Both the position numbers and the translations under genes were made by a program. A stretch of 64,000 bases of DNA from an uncultured Alphaproteobacteria bacterium (GTDB taxonomy: Bacteria > Pseudomonadota > Alphaproteobacteria > Rhodospirillales > Rhodospirillaceae): contig LT599022.1 of NCBI GenBank assembly GCA_900079695.1, positions 1,330,287 to 1,394,286 on the forward strand, given 5' to 3'. Of this stretch, positions 1 to 11,222 are shown in pieces; the stretch's first letter is position 1, and every line of letters starts with the position of its first letter. The notes below the pieces were generated by a model, which saw nothing but the letters and a program-made list of their open reading frames with translations, ran no database searches and was not told where the DNA came from.

Positions 1-650
1 ACCTGCGGCTGCTCTCGGCGCGCGTCGTCGCTCTCGAAACCCGGGTCGAAGCCGAGATCGGCGGCCAGGCGGTGGAGTTCTCGCTGCCCTTCATCGGCCG
101 CCACTGGGCGATGAACAGCCTCGCCGCCCTCGGCGCGGCGATCGCCGCCGGAGCCGACCCGGCGCGGGCGATCGAGACCCTTTCGGCGATCCGCGTGCCC
201 GACGGCCGCGGCGCGATCACCGAGGTGGCGACGGACGGCGGCGCGTTCGTGCTGCTGGACGAAAGCTACAACGCCAACCCGCAGTCGCTCGAAGCCGCGA
301 TCGACGCCCTCGCCGCGATCGCCAACGTGCGGCAGATGTACGGCACCGGCCGCGCCATCGCGGTGCTGGGCGACATGTTCGAACTCGGCCCCACCGCCCG
401 CGCGCTGCACCGGCAGGTGGCGCAGCAGTTGGCGGCGCGCGAGGTCGACCGTCTGTTCGCCTGCGGCGAGCTGATGCGCAGCGCCTACGACGCCGCGCCG
501 GACGCGATGCGGGCCGCCTTCGCCGACGACGCCGCCGCGCTCGTCGCCCCCCTCGCCGCCGAGATCCGTCCCGGCGACATCGTCATGATCAAGGGCTCCC
601 ACGGCATGCGCATGGACCGCATCGTCGCCGCGCTCAAGGCCCGCCCGTAA
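1..650 (+). CDS. murF: UDP-N-acetylmuramoyl-tripeptide--D-alanyl-D-alanine ligase, 3' part
   Basis: Cytoplasmic Mur ligase that adds D-Ala-D-Ala to UDP-MurNAc-tripeptide, completing the pentapeptide precursor. The gene is cut by the window's left edge. The reading frame is open from base 3, so the first in-frame ATG near base 72 is internal and not the start. What remains is the end of the central domain and the C-terminal domain, with the MurF signatures DESYNANPQS, AVLGDMFELG and KGSHGMRMD. It is the first gene of a dcw run in the standard alphaproteobacterial order, and mraY starts 15 bases after its stop. The assignment is secure from motifs and neighbours. The N-terminal domain and P-loop lie outside the window. 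Confidence 0.95.
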   Translation, partial: LRLLSARVVALETRVEAEIGGQAVEFSLPFIGRHWAMNSLAALGAAIAAGADPARAIETLSAIRVPDGRGAITEVATDGGAFVLLDESYNANPQSLEAAIDALAAIANVRQMYGTGRAIAVLGDMFELGPTARALHRQVAQQLAAREVDRLFACGELMRSAYDAAPDAMRAAFADDAAALVAPLAAEIRPGDIVMIKGSHGMRMDRIVAALKARP

Positions 651-665
651 CGGAAACAGCGACCG

Positions 666-1757
666 ATGCTCTACCACCTCTTCACCCCCCTGGCCGACCA
701 GTATCAGGTGTTCAACCTGTTCCGGTACGTCACCTTCCGCACGGCGGGGGCGGTGCTCACCGCGTTGCTGTTCGCGTTCGTGTTCGGCCCGGCGATCATC
801 CGCATGCTCCGGCGCAAGCAGGGCCGCGGCCAGCCGATCCGCACCGACGGCCCGGAGACCCATCTCCTCACCAAGCAGGGCACGCCGACGATGGGCGGCC
901 TGATGATCCTGCTGGGCGTCGGCATCTCCACCCTGTTGTGGGCGAAGCTCGACAACGGCTACGTCTGGGCGGTGCTGCTGGTGACGATCGGCTACGGCAT
1001 GATCGGCTTCACCGACGACTACATGAAGGTGACGAAGCGCTCGACCGCGGGCTTCGCGGGCCGGAAGAAGCTCGCCGCCGAACTCGGCATCGGCCTGCTC
1101 GCCACCGCGTGGATCGTCTGGATCGGTTCCGCCAACGCCGACCGCATGGGCCTCGCGGTGCCGTTCCTCAAGGACGTAGTGGTCAACCTGGGCCTGTTCT
1201 ACCTGCCGTTCGCGGCGGTGGTGATCGCGGGCGCGGGCAACTCGGTCAACCTCACCGACGGTCTCGACGGCCTCGCGATCGTGCCGGTAATGATCGCCTC
1301 GGCGGTGTTCATGATCATCGCCTACCTCTCCGGCCACGCGGTGTTCGCCAACTATCTGCAGATCCACCACACCCCGGGCTCGGGCGAACTGGCGGTGTTC
1401 TGCGGCGCGATGGTCGGCGCGGCGATGGGGTTCCTGTGGTTCAACGCCCCGCCCGCGCAGGTGTTCATGGGCGACACCGGCTCGCTCGCCCTCGGCGGCG
1501 CGCTCGGCGCGATCGCGGTGGTGACCAAGCACGAACTGGTGCTCGGCATCGTCGGCGGCCTGTTCGTGCTCGAAACCGTCTCGGTGATCGTTCAGGTGGC
1601 GAGCTTCAAGCTCACCGGCCGCCGGGTGTTCCGGATGGCGCCGCTGCACCACCACTTCGAGAAGAAGGGCTGGGCGGAACCGACGGTGGTGATCCGCTTC
1701 TGGATCATCGCGATGATTCTCGGCGTGATCGGATTGACCACGCTCAAACTGCGGTAG
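666..1757 (+). CDS. mraY: Phospho-N-acetylmuramoyl-pentapeptide transferase
   Basis: Integral inner-membrane enzyme that moves phospho-MurNAc-pentapeptide from UDP to undecaprenyl phosphate, forming lipid I. The 363-residue protein has the usual family length and about ten hydrophobic segments. Visible signatures are GTPTMGG near residue 77, the Asp pair in GFTDDYMKV, the nucleotide and metal motif [26 protein letters not shown], and the histidine-rich [13 protein letters not shown] near the C-terminus. All catalytic aspartates expected for the family are present. It sits between murF and murD, with 14 bases to murD, as part of the dcw operon. Confidence 0.98.
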   Translation: MLYHLFTPLADQYQVFNLFRYVTFRTAGAVLTALLFAFVFGPAIIRMLRRKQGRGQPIRTDGPETHLLTKQGTPTMGGLMILLGVGISTLLWAKLDNGYVWAVLLVTIGYGMIGFTDDYMKVTKRSTAGFAGRKKLAAELGIGLLATAWIVWIGSANADRMGLAVPFLKDVVVNLGLFYLPFAAVVIAGAGNSVNLTDGLDGLAIVPVMIASAVFMIIAYLSGHAVFANYLQIHHTPGSGELAVFCGAMVGAAMGFLWFNAPPAQVFMGDTGSLALGGALGAIAVVTKHELVLGIVGGLFVLETVSVIVQVASFKLTGRRVFRMAPLHHHFEKKGWAEPTVVIRFWIIAMILGVIGLTTLKLR

Positions 1758-1771
1758 GGAGTTTCGGGAAG

Positions 1772-3169
1772 ATGATCCCGTTGTCCGGAGTTGAGGGCAA
1801 AACTTTCGTCGTCGTCGGGCTCGGCAAGTCGGGCGCGGGCGCCGCGCACGCGCTCGGCGCGGCGGGCGCGACGGTGCTCGCCTGGGACGACAAGCCGGAA
1901 CTGCGCGCCGCCGCGGGCGCGGCCGCCCTCGCCGACCCCGGCGCGATCGACTGGGCGAAGGTCGAGGCGGTGGTGTGGAGCCCGGGCATCCCGCACACTC
2001 TGCCGAAGCCGCATCCGCTCGCCCTCGCCGCGCGCGCCCACGGCGTGCCCCTGGTGTGCGACGTCGACCTGCTCGCCCGCGCCAAGCCCGAGTGCCTGTT
2101 CGTCGGCGTCACCGGCACCAACGGCAAGTCCACCACCACCAGCCTGATCGCCCATATCCTGACGCGCGCCGGGCGGCGGTGCGCCGCGGGCGGCAACCTC
2201 GGCACCGCCGCGCTCGAACTCGACGACCTGCCCGCGGGCGGCGTCTACGTGCTCGAACTCTCGTCCTATCAGCTCGAACTGGTGCCGTCGCTGCGGCCGA
2301 ACGTCGCGGTGCATCTCAACGTCAGCCCCGACCACCTCGACCGCCACGGCGATCTTGCGGGCTACGCCGCCGCCAAGCGCCGCCTGTTCGACCACCCGGC
2401 CGCCAACGCCACCGCAATCGTCGGCGTCGACGACGCCGAATCCCGCGGCATCGCCGACGGCGTGCGCGCCCAGGGCGGCTGGCGGCTGCTGCCGCTCGCC
2501 ACCGAGGCGACGGCGGAGGGCGGCGTCTACGCCCTGGGCGGGCACCTCGTCGACGCCGCCCACGGCGCCGCGGAACAGATTCTCGACCTCGCCGAAGTGC
2601 CCGCCCTCACCGGCCGCCACAACGCCCAGAACGCCGCCGCCGCCTACGCCGCGGTGCGCGCCCTCGGCGTCGGACCGGCCGACGCGGTGGCGGGAATCCG
2701 CAGCTTCCCCGGCCTCGCCCACCGCCAGGAGCGGGTCGGCGAGGCGAACGGCGTGCTCTACGTCAACGACAGCAAGGCCACCAACGCCGACGCCACGGAA
2801 AAGGCGCTGACCGCCTACGATACGATGTTCTGGATCATCGGCGGGCTGCCCAAGGCGGGCGGCATCACGCCGCTCAAGCGCTATTTCCGCCGGGTGGTGA
2901 AGGCGTATCTGATCGGCGAGGCGGCGGAGGCGTTCGCCGCCACCATCGGCGACGACATCCCGTTCGCGCACTGCGGCACCCTCGACGTCGCCACCGCCCG
3001 CGCGGCGGCGGACGCCGAGGCGTTCGCCCGCGCCCACCCCGGCACCCGGCCGGTGGTGATGCTCTCCCCCGCCTGCGCCAGCTGGGACCAGTTCAAGAGC
3101 TTCGAGCACCGCGGCGACGTCTTCCGCGATCTCGTCCGGACCCGCATCGCGGTGGAGGCGCGGCCATGA
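1772..3169 (+). CDS. murD: UDP-N-acetylmuramoylalanine--D-glutamate ligase
   Basis: Cytoplasmic ligase that adds D-glutamate to UDP-MurNAc-L-Ala using ATP. The 465-residue product starts with a Rossmann-like domain (VVVGLGKSGAGAA, near residue 15), has the ATP-binding GVTGTNGKSTTTSLI in the central domain, and ends with the MurD hallmark LSPACASWDQF. I chose the ATG at 1772 because the frame stays open far upstream inside mraY, but the recognisable MurD N-terminus begins here, 14 bases after the mraY stop. The stop overlaps the ftsW start in an ATGA, which suggests translational coupling. Confidence 0.97.
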   Translation: MIPLSGVEGKTFVVVGLGKSGAGAAHALGAAGATVLAWDDKPELRAAAGAAALADPGAIDWAKVEAVVWSPGIPHTLPKPHPLALAARAHGVPLVCDVDLLARAKPECLFVGVTGTNGKSTTTSLIAHILTRAGRRCAAGGNLGTAALELDDLPAGGVYVLELSSYQLELVPSLRPNVAVHLNVSPDHLDRHGDLAGYAAAKRRLFDHPAANATAIVGVDDAESRGIADGVRAQGGWRLLPLATEATAEGGVYALGGHLVDAAHGAAEQILDLAEVPALTGRHNAQNAAAAYAAVRALGVGPADAVAGIRSFPGLAHRQERVGEANGVLYVNDSKATNADATEKALTAYDTMFWIIGGLPKAGGITPLKRYFRRVVKAYLIGEAAEAFAATIGDDIPFAHCGTLDVATARAAADAEAFARAHPGTRPVVMLSPACASWDQFKSFEHRGDVFRDLVRTRIAVEARP

Positions 3170-4296
3170 CCCGCATCGTCGCGCGCAGCTTCACCCGCGC
3201 CGACACCTCGGTGCTCGGCCGCTGGTGGTGGACGGTCGACCGCTGGACCCTCTCGGCGCTCGCGGTGCTGATCACCGTCGGAATGATGCTGATCGTCGCC
3301 GCCTCGCCGATGAAGAAGGGCGGCATGGAGGCGCTCCACTTCGTCGTCCGCCAGGGGGTGTTCGTGCCGTTCGCGATCGCCCTGATCTTCTTCCTTTCGC
3401 TGCAGACGCCGAAGACCATCCGCCGCGCCGCGGCGATCGGCTTTCTCGTCACCCTCGGGCTGATGGCGCTGACCCTGGTCGCGGGGGCGGAGGTCAAGGG
3501 CGCGACCCGCTGGATCAAGTTCGGCGGCTTCTCGCTGCAGGCCTCGGAAATGATGAAGCCGTGCTTCGTCGTCGCCACCGCGTGGATGCTCGCCTCGCAC
3601 CGCGAGGACCCCACCTTCCCGGGCGTGCACATCGCGATCGCGATGCTGGGCGTCACCCTCGGCCTGCTGATTCTCCAGCCCGATTTCGGCATGAGCGTGG
3701 TGGTCACCGCCACTTGGTGCGGCCAGCTCTTCCTCGCCGGGCTGCCGATGCTGTGGATCGTCGGCCTCGGCCTGCTCGGCGCGGGCGGCGCGGTGGCGGC
3801 CTATACCTTCCTGCCGCACGTGCAGAGCCGCATCGACCGCTTCCTCGACCCCTCGACCGGCGACACCTACCAGATCACCAAGGCGCTCCAGGCGTTCCAG
3901 AACGGCAGCCTGTTCGGCCGCGGCCCCGGCGAGGGACGGGTCAAGGAGGTGCTGCCCGACGCCCATACCGACTTCATCTTCGCGGTCGCGGGCGAGGAGT
4001 TCGGCATGATCCTCTGCCTGCTGCTGATCGCGCTGTTCGCCTTCGTCGTGCTGCGCGGCTTCGTCATCGCGATGAAGGACGAAAGCCTGTTCCGGCTGCT
4101 GGCGGTGGCGGGGCTGCTCGCCGAGTTCGGCATGCAGGCGTTCATCAACATGGGCTCCAGCCTGTCGCTGATCCCCACCAAGGGGATGACCCTGCCGTTC
4201 ATCTCCTACGGCGGATCGTCGCTGCTCGGCCTCTCGATGGCGATGGGCGCGGTGCTGGCGCTCACCCGCAAACAGACCGACCGGGGGGAAGGCTGA
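3166..4296 (+). CDS. ftsW: Septal peptidoglycan glycosyltransferase FtsW (SEDS family)
   Basis: Multi-pass inner-membrane SEDS protein that polymerises glycan strands from lipid II at the septum together with FtsI. The 376-residue product begins with a short tryptophan-rich cytoplasmic segment followed by about ten membrane spans. SEDS features include the GATRWIKFGGFSLQASE region after the second or third span, the LQPDFGMS motif, and the C-terminal GMTLPFISYGGSS signature. The start overlaps the murD stop (ATGA) and the stop overlaps the murG start (TGATG). Its place between murD and murG is the standard dcw position and favours FtsW over RodA. Confidence 0.96.
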   Translation: MTRIVARSFTRADTSVLGRWWWTVDRWTLSALAVLITVGMMLIVAASPMKKGGMEALHFVVRQGVFVPFAIALIFFLSLQTPKTIRRAAAIGFLVTLGLMALTLVAGAEVKGATRWIKFGGFSLQASEMMKPCFVVATAWMLASHREDPTFPGVHIAIAMLGVTLGLLILQPDFGMSVVVTATWCGQLFLAGLPMLWIVGLGLLGAGGAVAAYTFLPHVQSRIDRFLDPSTGDTYQITKALQAFQNGSLFGRGPGEGRVKEVLPDAHTDFIFAVAGEEFGMILCLLLIALFAFVVLRGFVIAMKDESLFRLLAVAGLLAEFGMQAFINMGSSLSLIPTKGMTLPFISYGGSSLLGLSMAMGAVLALTRKQTDRGEG

Positions 4297-5408
4297 TGGC
4301 CGCCGAGAATTCCAAGCTCATCGTGCTCGCCGCGGGCGGAACCGGCGGCCACGTCTTCCCGGCCGAGGCGCTGGCGGGCGAACTGCTGGCGCGCGGCTAC
4401 GAACTCGCGCTGCTCACCGACCGCCGCGGCGTGAAGTGGGGCGGCGCGCTCGAACGCGTCGCCGTGCATTCGCTGCGCGCGGGCGGCATCGCCGGGCGCG
4501 GCCTCAAGGCCAAGGCCAAGGCGATCCTCGACCTCGGCCTCGGGGTGCTGCAGGCGAAGGCGCTGCTGGAAACCCTCCGGCCCGCCGCCGCCGTCGGCTT
4601 CGGCGGCTACGCCTCGATCCCCGGCGTCACCGCCGCCCTGTGGCGCGGCGTGCCGACCCTGGTGCACGAGCAGAACGCGGTGCTCGGCCGCGCCAACCGC
4701 CGCCTCGCGGCGAAGGCGAAGCGCGTCGCCACCGCGTTCGCCGAGGTCAGATACCTGCCGAAGGACGCCGCCGTCATCCAGGTGGGCATGCCGGTGCGGG
4801 CACCGATCCGCGCGCTGCGCGACGCGCCCGCGCCGACGCTCGGCGAAAGCGGCCCGATCGAAGTCCTGGTGCTCGGCGGTTCGCAGGGCGCGACGGTGTT
4901 CTCGCAGGTGATCCCGGCGGCGCTGAAGGCGCTGCCCGACGACATCCGGGCGCGCCTCCGGGTGAGCCAGCAGGCGCGCCCGGCGGACATCGACGCCGCC
5001 GAAGCCGCCTATGCCGGAAGCGGTCTCGACGTCACCCTCAGGAGCTTCTTTGACGACGTGCCCGAGCGCCTCGGCCGCGCCCATCTGGTGATCTCGCGGT
5101 CGGGCGCGTCGACGGTGGCGGAGCTCACCACCGCCGGACGCCCGGCGATCCTGGTGCCCTATCCGCACGCCATCGACGACCACCAGACCGCCAACGCCCA
5201 GGCGGTCGCCGAAACCGGCGGCGCATGGCTGATGCCGCAGGACGTGTTCACCCCCGAGGCGCTCGCGGCGCGGCTCGAAAACCTGTTCGCCCAGCCCCGC
5301 GCCCTCGAAGCCGCCGCCGCCGCCGCGCGCTCGGCCGGGCGCGACGACGCCGCCGAACGCCTCGCCGACGCCGTCGTCGCGATGCTGCCGAAGGAGACCG
5401 CCCGATGA
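4296..5408 (+). CDS. murG: UDP-GlcNAc:undecaprenyl-PP-MurNAc-pentapeptide GlcNAc transferase
   Basis: Peripheral membrane GT-B glycosyltransferase that converts lipid I to lipid II. The 370-residue product has the N-terminal glycine-rich loop [16 protein letters not shown] near residues 12-27, the acceptor-side FGGYASIPG region, the second glycine loop LGGSQGA, and the UDP-GlcNAc-binding [11 protein letters not shown] segment in the C-terminal domain. The ATG shares a base with the ftsW stop (TGATG), and its own stop overlaps the murC start (ATGA). Length and motif order are normal for the family. Confidence 0.97.
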   Translation: MAAENSKLIVLAAGGTGGHVFPAEALAGELLARGYELALLTDRRGVKWGGALERVAVHSLRAGGIAGRGLKAKAKAILDLGLGVLQAKALLETLRPAAAVGFGGYASIPGVTAALWRGVPTLVHEQNAVLGRANRRLAAKAKRVATAFAEVRYLPKDAAVIQVGMPVRAPIRALRDAPAPTLGESGPIEVLVLGGSQGATVFSQVIPAALKALPDDIRARLRVSQQARPADIDAAEAAYAGSGLDVTLRSFFDDVPERLGRAHLVISRSGASTVAELTTAGRPAILVPYPHAIDDHQTANAQAVAETGGAWLMPQDVFTPEALAARLENLFAQPRALEAAAAAARSAGRDDAAERLADAVVAMLPKETAR

Positions 5409-6822
5409 GATCGCTTCCCCTCGACATCGGCGTCGTCCACTTCGTCGGCATCGGCGGCATCGGCATGAGCGGCATCGCCGAGGTGCTGCACAACCTCGGC
5501 TACAGGGTCCAGGGATCGGACCTCGCCGACAACGCCAACGTCCACCGCCTGCGCAAGCTCGGCATCGACGTCCACGTCGGCCACTCCGCCGAGAACCTCG
5601 GCGACGCGCGGGTGGTGGTGATCTCCTCGGCGGTCAAAGCCGACAACCCCGAGGTCCGGGATGCCCGCGCGCGCCTGATCCCGGTGGTGCGCCGCGCCGA
5701 GATGCTCGCCGAGCTGATGCGCCTGAAATGGGCGGTGGCGGTGGGCGGCACCCACGGCAAGACCACCACCACCAGCATGATCGCCAGCCTGCTGGTGGCC
5801 GCCGAGCTCGACCCGACGATCATCAACGGCGGCATCATCAACGCCTACGGCACCAACGCGCGGCTGGGCGCGGGCGACTGGATCGTGGTCGAGGCGGACG
5901 AAAGCGACGGCACCTTCACCAAGCTGCCCGCCACCATCGCGGTGGTCACCAACATCGACCCCGAGCACCTCGACTTCTACGGCGATTTCGACGCGGTCAA
6001 GACGGCGTTCAAGACCTTCGTCGAGAACGTGCCGTTCTACGGTTTCGCGGTGCTGTGCATCGACCATCCGGAGGTCCAGGCGCTGATCCCCCGGGTATCC
6101 GACCGCCGCCTGATCACCTACGGCTTCAGCCCGCAGGCGGACGTGCGCGGCGCCAACCTGCGCGCCGACGCCGACGGCACCCGGTTCGACGTGGTGATCT
6201 CCAACCGCCGCTCCGGCGAAAGCGTGGCGCTCGCCGACGTGCGCATCGCCATGCATGGCGAACACAACGTGCTGAACGCCCTTGCCACCGTCGCGGTCGG
6301 CTACCAGATGCGCGTCGAGCCCGAACGCATCAAGGCGGGGCTCGCGGCATTCTCGGGGGTGAAGCGGCGCTTCACCAAGACCGGCGAGGTGAACGGCGTC
6401 AGCATCGTCGACGACTACGGCCATCATCCGGTGGAGATCGCCGCGGTGCTGAAGGCGGCGCGCGAGGTGGCGGGCGAGCATCAGGTGGTGGCGGTGATCC
6501 AGCCGCATCGCTACTCCCGCCTGCACGCGCTGTTCGACGACTTCTGCCTGTGCCTCTCGGCCGCCGACCGGGTGATCGTCGCCGACGTCTATCCGGCGGG
6601 CGAGCAGCCGATCGCGGGCGCCTCCCGCGACGCCCTGGTCGAGGGCCTGCGGGCGCGCGGCCACCGTCACGCCGACCCCCTGCCCTCGCCCGACGCGCTG
6701 GCGGCGATGGTGGCGGGCGCGACCGCCCCCGGCGACCTTGTGGTCTGCCTCGGCGCGGGCAGCATCAGCCAGTGGGCCAACGCCCTGCCGGGCCAGCTCC
6801 ATGCCCTGAACGGAGGCGCGGA

Positions 6823-6826
<4 letters not shown>
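5405..6826 (+). CDS. murC: UDP-N-acetylmuramate--L-alanine ligase
   Basis: First Mur ligase, joining L-alanine to UDP-MurNAc in the cytoplasm. The 473-residue protein begins with the MurC-specific [17 protein letters not shown] loop near residues 11-27. It then has the P-loop [15 protein letters not shown] near residue 115, the EADESDGTF stretch, and the C-terminal [10 protein letters not shown] motif that recognises MurC. The frame is open upstream, but the start at 5405 gives the normal N-terminus and overlaps the murG stop (ATGA). The stop overlaps the murB start in the same way. Confidence 0.97.
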
Positions 6827-7757
<931 letters not shown>

Positions 7758-7761
<4 letters not shown>

Positions 7762-8678
7762 GCAAGCACGTCACCGTCCTGATGGGAGGCTTCTCCGCCG
7801 AGCGCGAGGTCAGCCTCACCTCCGGCGCGGCGTGCGCGCGGGCGCTCGCCGACGCGGGTTATCTCGTCTCCACCCTCGACGTGCCGCGCGACGTGCGCGC
7901 GATCGTCGCCGGAATCCCGAAGGACACCGACGTGGTGTTCAACGCCCTGCACGGCCGCTTCGGCGAGGATGGCTGCATCCAGGGCATTCTCGACATCATG
8001 GGCGTGCCCTACACCCACTCCGGCCGCCTCGCCTCGGCGCTGGCGATGGACAAGCCGATGGCCAAGCACGTGTTCGCCGCCGCCGGAATTCCGGTGGCCG
8101 CCGACGCGCTGGTGGATCGCGAGACCTTCAACGCCGCCGATCCTCTGCCCCGCCCCTACGTGCTGAAGCCGTTCAACGAGGGCTCGTCGGTGGGCGTGAA
8201 GATCGTCCGCCACGGCGACAACCGCGAACCCTACGGCGTGCGGACCTGGCCCTACGGCAGCCACGCGATGGTGGAGGAGTACATTCCCGGCCGCGAGGTG
8301 ACGGTGGCGGTGCTCGGCGACCGCGCCCTCGGCGTCACCGAGATCTGCCCGGCCGAGGGATTCTACGACTACGCGGCCAAGTATACCGAGGGCAAGGCGG
8401 TGCACGTCTGCCCGGCGCAACTGCCGCCGGACTGGGGCGCGATGGTGCGCGACTACGCGGTGCGCGCGCATCGGGCGCTCGGCTGCCGCGGTGCGTCGCG
8501 CGCCGATTTCCGCCTCGACGACAGCGATCCCGCGCGGGTGCGCTGCGTGATCCTCGAAGTCAACACCCAGCCGGGAATGACGCCGCTGTCGCTGGTGCCG
8601 GAGCAGGCGCGCGCCGCGGGCATGACGTTCGAGGAACTGGTGTCCTGGATGGTGGAGAACGCGCAATGCGACGGTTGA
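7758..8678 (+). CDS. ddl: D-alanine--D-alanine ligase
   Basis: ATP-grasp enzyme that makes the D-Ala-D-Ala dipeptide used by MurF. The 306-residue product is the short DdlB type. Motifs are [16 protein letters not shown] near residue 9, [15 protein letters not shown], the ATP-grasp core [28 protein letters not shown], and the metal-binding [13 protein letters not shown] near the C-terminus. It overlaps murB by 4 bases and runs 13 bases into ftsQ. It supplies the substrate for the ligase encoded at the head of the same cluster. Confidence 0.97.
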
Positions 8679-9802
8679 ACCCCGGGTCCGAACCTTCCCT
8701 GTCCGCCGCGCCGTGGGCGCGCGAGCCGGCCGCCGCGCCGCGCGAGCCGATCCTCGCGGCCGACTACGGCGGCGCCGCGGACGACGCCGGAACTCCGGCG
8801 CTCGCCGCCGAGCCGCGCGCGCCGAAGCGCCCCGCCGCCCGCGAGCCGGTGCTCGCCGCCGACTACGGCGACGCGGAAGCCGACGCGGGAACCCCGGCGT
8901 TCGCCGCCGAGCCGCGCGCGCCGAAGCGGCGTGCCGCGCCGCGCCGCACGCCGCAGCCGCAGAAGCGCGGCGGCTCGCGCCTCTCGCGCCGCGCCGCGAT
9001 GTGGAAGAAGCGCCTCGGCATCGCCGCGCTCGCGGCCGCGGTCTCGGCGCTGGCGGCGGCGGCGGCGATCGGGCTCGCCTCCGACCGCCCGGCGCAGGTG
9101 TGGCGCGAGACCCGCGCCGACGTCCTCGACTGGACCGCGCGGAACGGCCTGGTGGTCTCCGACATCCAGGCGGTCGGCCGCCGCAACACCTCGGGCGCGG
9201 ATCTGCTCGACGCCCTCGGGGTGAGCGCGCGCACGCCGATCCTCGGGCTCGACCTCGTCGACGCCAAGCGCCGCATCGAAAGCCTGCCGTGGGTCGCCTC
9301 CGCCGAAATCGAGCGCCGCCTGCCGCACGCGCTCCGCATCGTCATCACCGAGCGGGTGCCGGTGGCGATCCTCCAGACCTCCGACCGCTCGATGCTGATC
9401 GACGCCAAGGGCGTGCAGATCGTTCCGGTCGCCGCGCAGCCCGGCAACCTACCGATCGTCACCGGCCGCGGCGCGGCCGAGAACGCCGCCGCCCTGATCG
9501 CCGAACTCGCGCGCTTCCCCGAGATCGGGGCGCGGGTCAAGGCGGCGGTGCGGGTCGGCGACCGGCGCTGGGACATCCGCCTCGATTCCGTCGAAAGCGG
9601 CGTCGAGGTGCGCCTGCCGGAGATCGACGCCGCCGCCGCGATCGGCCGCCTCGCCGAACTCGACCGCAAGCACCGCCTGCTGGAACGTGACGTCGCGCTG
9701 ATCGACCTGCGCATGCCCGACCGCATGGTGGTGCGCCTCGCCGACGGCAAGACTCTGCCGACCCCGAACTTCGCCCAACCGCAGAAAGGACACAGCGCAT
9801 GA
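8666..9802 (+). CDS. ftsQ: Cell division protein FtsQ with an expanded, repeated cytoplasmic tail
   Basis: Bitopic divisome protein that links early and late division proteins through FtsB and FtsL. The 378-residue product has a cytoplasmic N-terminal region of about 112 residues rich in Ala, Pro and Arg, one membrane span near residues 115-135, a POTRA domain ([18 protein letters not shown] onward) and the beta domain. The tail holds two tandem 33-residue copies (residues 26-58 and 59-91), which is unusual for FtsQ. The ATG at 8666 lies inside the end of ddl. A later start would remove the repeats, but no better one with a ribosome site is evident. The stop overlaps ftsA (ATGA). Confidence 0.92.
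   Translation: MRRLNPGSEPSLSAAPWAREPAAAPREPILAADYGGAADDAGTPALAAEPRAPKRPAAREPVLAADYGDAEADAGTPAFAAEPRAPKRRAAPRRTPQPQKRGGSRLSRRAAMWKKRLGIAALAAAVSALAAAAAIGLASDRPAQVWRETRADVLDWTARNGLVVSDIQAVGRRNTSGADLLDALGVSARTPILGLDLVDAKRRIESLPWVASAEIERRLPHALRIVITERVPVAILQTSDRSMLIDAKGVQIVPVAAQPGNLPIVTGRGAAENAAALIAELARFPEIGARVKAAVRVGDRRWDIRLDSVESGVEVRLPEIDAAAAIGRLAELDRKHRLLERDVALIDLRMPDRMVVRLADGKTLPTPNFAQPQKGHSA
8741..8938 (+). repeat. In-frame tandem duplication of 99 bp inside ftsQ
   Basis: Two adjacent 99-bp units (8741-8839 and 8840-8938) encode 33-residue copies that both begin with REP, contain LAADYG and end with AAEPRAPKR followed by a PAA or RAA. About 27 of the 33 residues are identical between copies. 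The repeat lies in the predicted cytoplasmic tail of FtsQ and keeps the frame. It is low-complexity in charge pattern (acidic middle, basic end). Confidence 0.9.
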
Positions 9803-11109
9803 CGCCGCCCGCCGAGGCCTCGCGCAAGGACCTGATCGCCGCGCTCGACATCGGCTCGACCAAGGTGACCTGCGTCATCGCCCAGGGCGAAGGCGCGGAG
9901 GGAATGCGCGTGGTCGGCATCGGCACCTACCGCAGTTCCGGCCTGCGCCACGGCGTGGTGGTGGACATGGACGCCACCGAAACCGCGGTCAGCAATGCGG
10001 TGGACGCGGCCGAACAGATGGCGGGCACCCGCATCTCCCGGGTGATCCTCGGGGTTTCCGGCTCGCAGATCCGGGCGCACCGCCTCAACGCCGAGGTCTC
10101 GGTGGCGGGCCACGCGATCCAGGCGGCCGACGTGGTGCGGGTGATCGACAGCGCCTCCGCCGCGCTGCGCGAGGCCGAGGACCGCGCCGGCATCGATTCC
10201 GTGCCGATCCACCGCATCCCGGTGGGGTTCGCGGTCGACGGCGGCGCGGGGGTCAAGGACCCGACCGGGATGTTCGGCGAGAACCTTTCGGTCGACATCC
10301 TCCTCGCCACCGCCGCGCCCGGCCCGGTGCGCAACATCGAAACCGCGATCCAGCGCTGCCACCTCGGCATCGAATCCCTGGTCGTCACCGCCTACGCCTC
10401 GGGCCTGTCGTGCCTGGTCGACGACGAGCGCGATCTCGGCGTCACGGTCGTCGACATGGGCGGCGGCACCACCTCGGTGGCGGTGTTCGTCGAGGGCTAC
10501 GTCGTCCACGTCGGGGTGCTGCCGATCGGCGGCCAGCACGTGACCAACGACATCGCCCGCGGGCTCTCCACCCCGGTGGCCTCGGCGGAGCGGCTCAAGA
10601 CCCTCTACGGCCACGCGATGCATGCGCCCTCGGCGGACCGCGAGCTTCTCGACGTGCCGCTGATCGGCGAGGACGAGGACGGCCAGACCAATCAGGTGCC
10701 GCGCTCGATGCTCACCCAGATCATCCGCCCCCGGCTCGAAGAAACCTTCGAACTGGTGCGCGACCACCTCGAAACCGCCGGGTTGTTCTCGGCGGCCGGG
10801 CGGCGCGTCGTCCTCACCGGCGGCGCGAGCCAGCTCAACGGCGCGCGCGACGTCGCCGCCGAGATCCTCCAGCGTCAGGTGCGCCTCGGCCGTCCGCTCG
10901 GCCTCAAGGGCATGCCCGACGCCGCGGCAGGCCCCGGGTTCGCGGCCTGCGCCGGGCTTCTGCGCTACGGCATGATGGGGGTCCCGTTCGACCGGGGCCT
11001 CGACCGCTTCCGCAGGCCCTTCGCCAATCCCGATGCCGGGGCGCCCCGCGCCCCGCGCGCCACCAGCCGACTGGGGAGATTGGGACAATGGTTCAAACAG
11101 AATTTCTGA
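9799..11109 (+). CDS. ftsA: Cell division protein FtsA
   Basis: Actin-like ATPase that tethers FtsZ to the inner membrane and recruits later divisome proteins. The 436-residue product has the phosphate-1 loop [15 protein letters not shown] near residue 15, the SHS2 (1C) domain region after about residue 90, the phosphate-2 motif [13 protein letters not shown] near residue 220, and the adenosine motif [10 protein letters not shown]. The C-terminus, [13 protein letters not shown], is a typical amphipathic membrane-targeting helix. It starts in the ftsQ stop (ATGA). A 113-base gap follows before the chosen ftsZ start. Confidence 0.97.
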   Translation: MTPPAEASRKDLIAALDIGSTKVTCVIAQGEGAEGMRVVGIGTYRSSGLRHGVVVDMDATETAVSNAVDAAEQMAGTRISRVILGVSGSQIRAHRLNAEVSVAGHAIQAADVVRVIDSASAALREAEDRAGIDSVPIHRIPVGFAVDGGAGVKDPTGMFGENLSVDILLATAAPGPVRNIETAIQRCHLGIESLVVTAYASGLSCLVDDERDLGVTVVDMGGGTTSVAVFVEGYVVHVGVLPIGGQHVTNDIARGLSTPVASAERLKTLYGHAMHAPSADRELLDVPLIGEDEDGQTNQVPRSMLTQIIRPRLEETFELVRDHLETAGLFSAAGRRVVLTGGASQLNGARDVAAEILQRQVRLGRPLGLKGMPDAAAGPGFAACAGLLRYGMMGVPFDRGLDRFRRPFANPDAGAPRAPRATSRLGRLGQWFKQNF

Positions 11110-11222
11110 CGACCGTCACAGGCGACTCGGCTGACGACTTGCTAAGAAAAAGTAAAGACAGGGCATTGCCCGATTCGCCGACTTCTGATTCAATGCCTCC
11201 ATCCACGCACGCGGAGACGGAA

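Noticed and set aside
8863-11088. Very long open frame (741 codons) on the minus strand over ftsQ and ftsA
   Set aside because: It is antisense to well-identified genes, made of His/Arg/Gly-rich low-complexity sequence with no family features, and is expected from third-position GC bias.
11088-11222. Upstream ATG that would extend FtsZ by 45 residues
   Set aside because: It lies in the end of ftsA, the added residues are not FtsZ-like, and the ATG at 11223 gives the conserved N-terminus and has a ribosome site.
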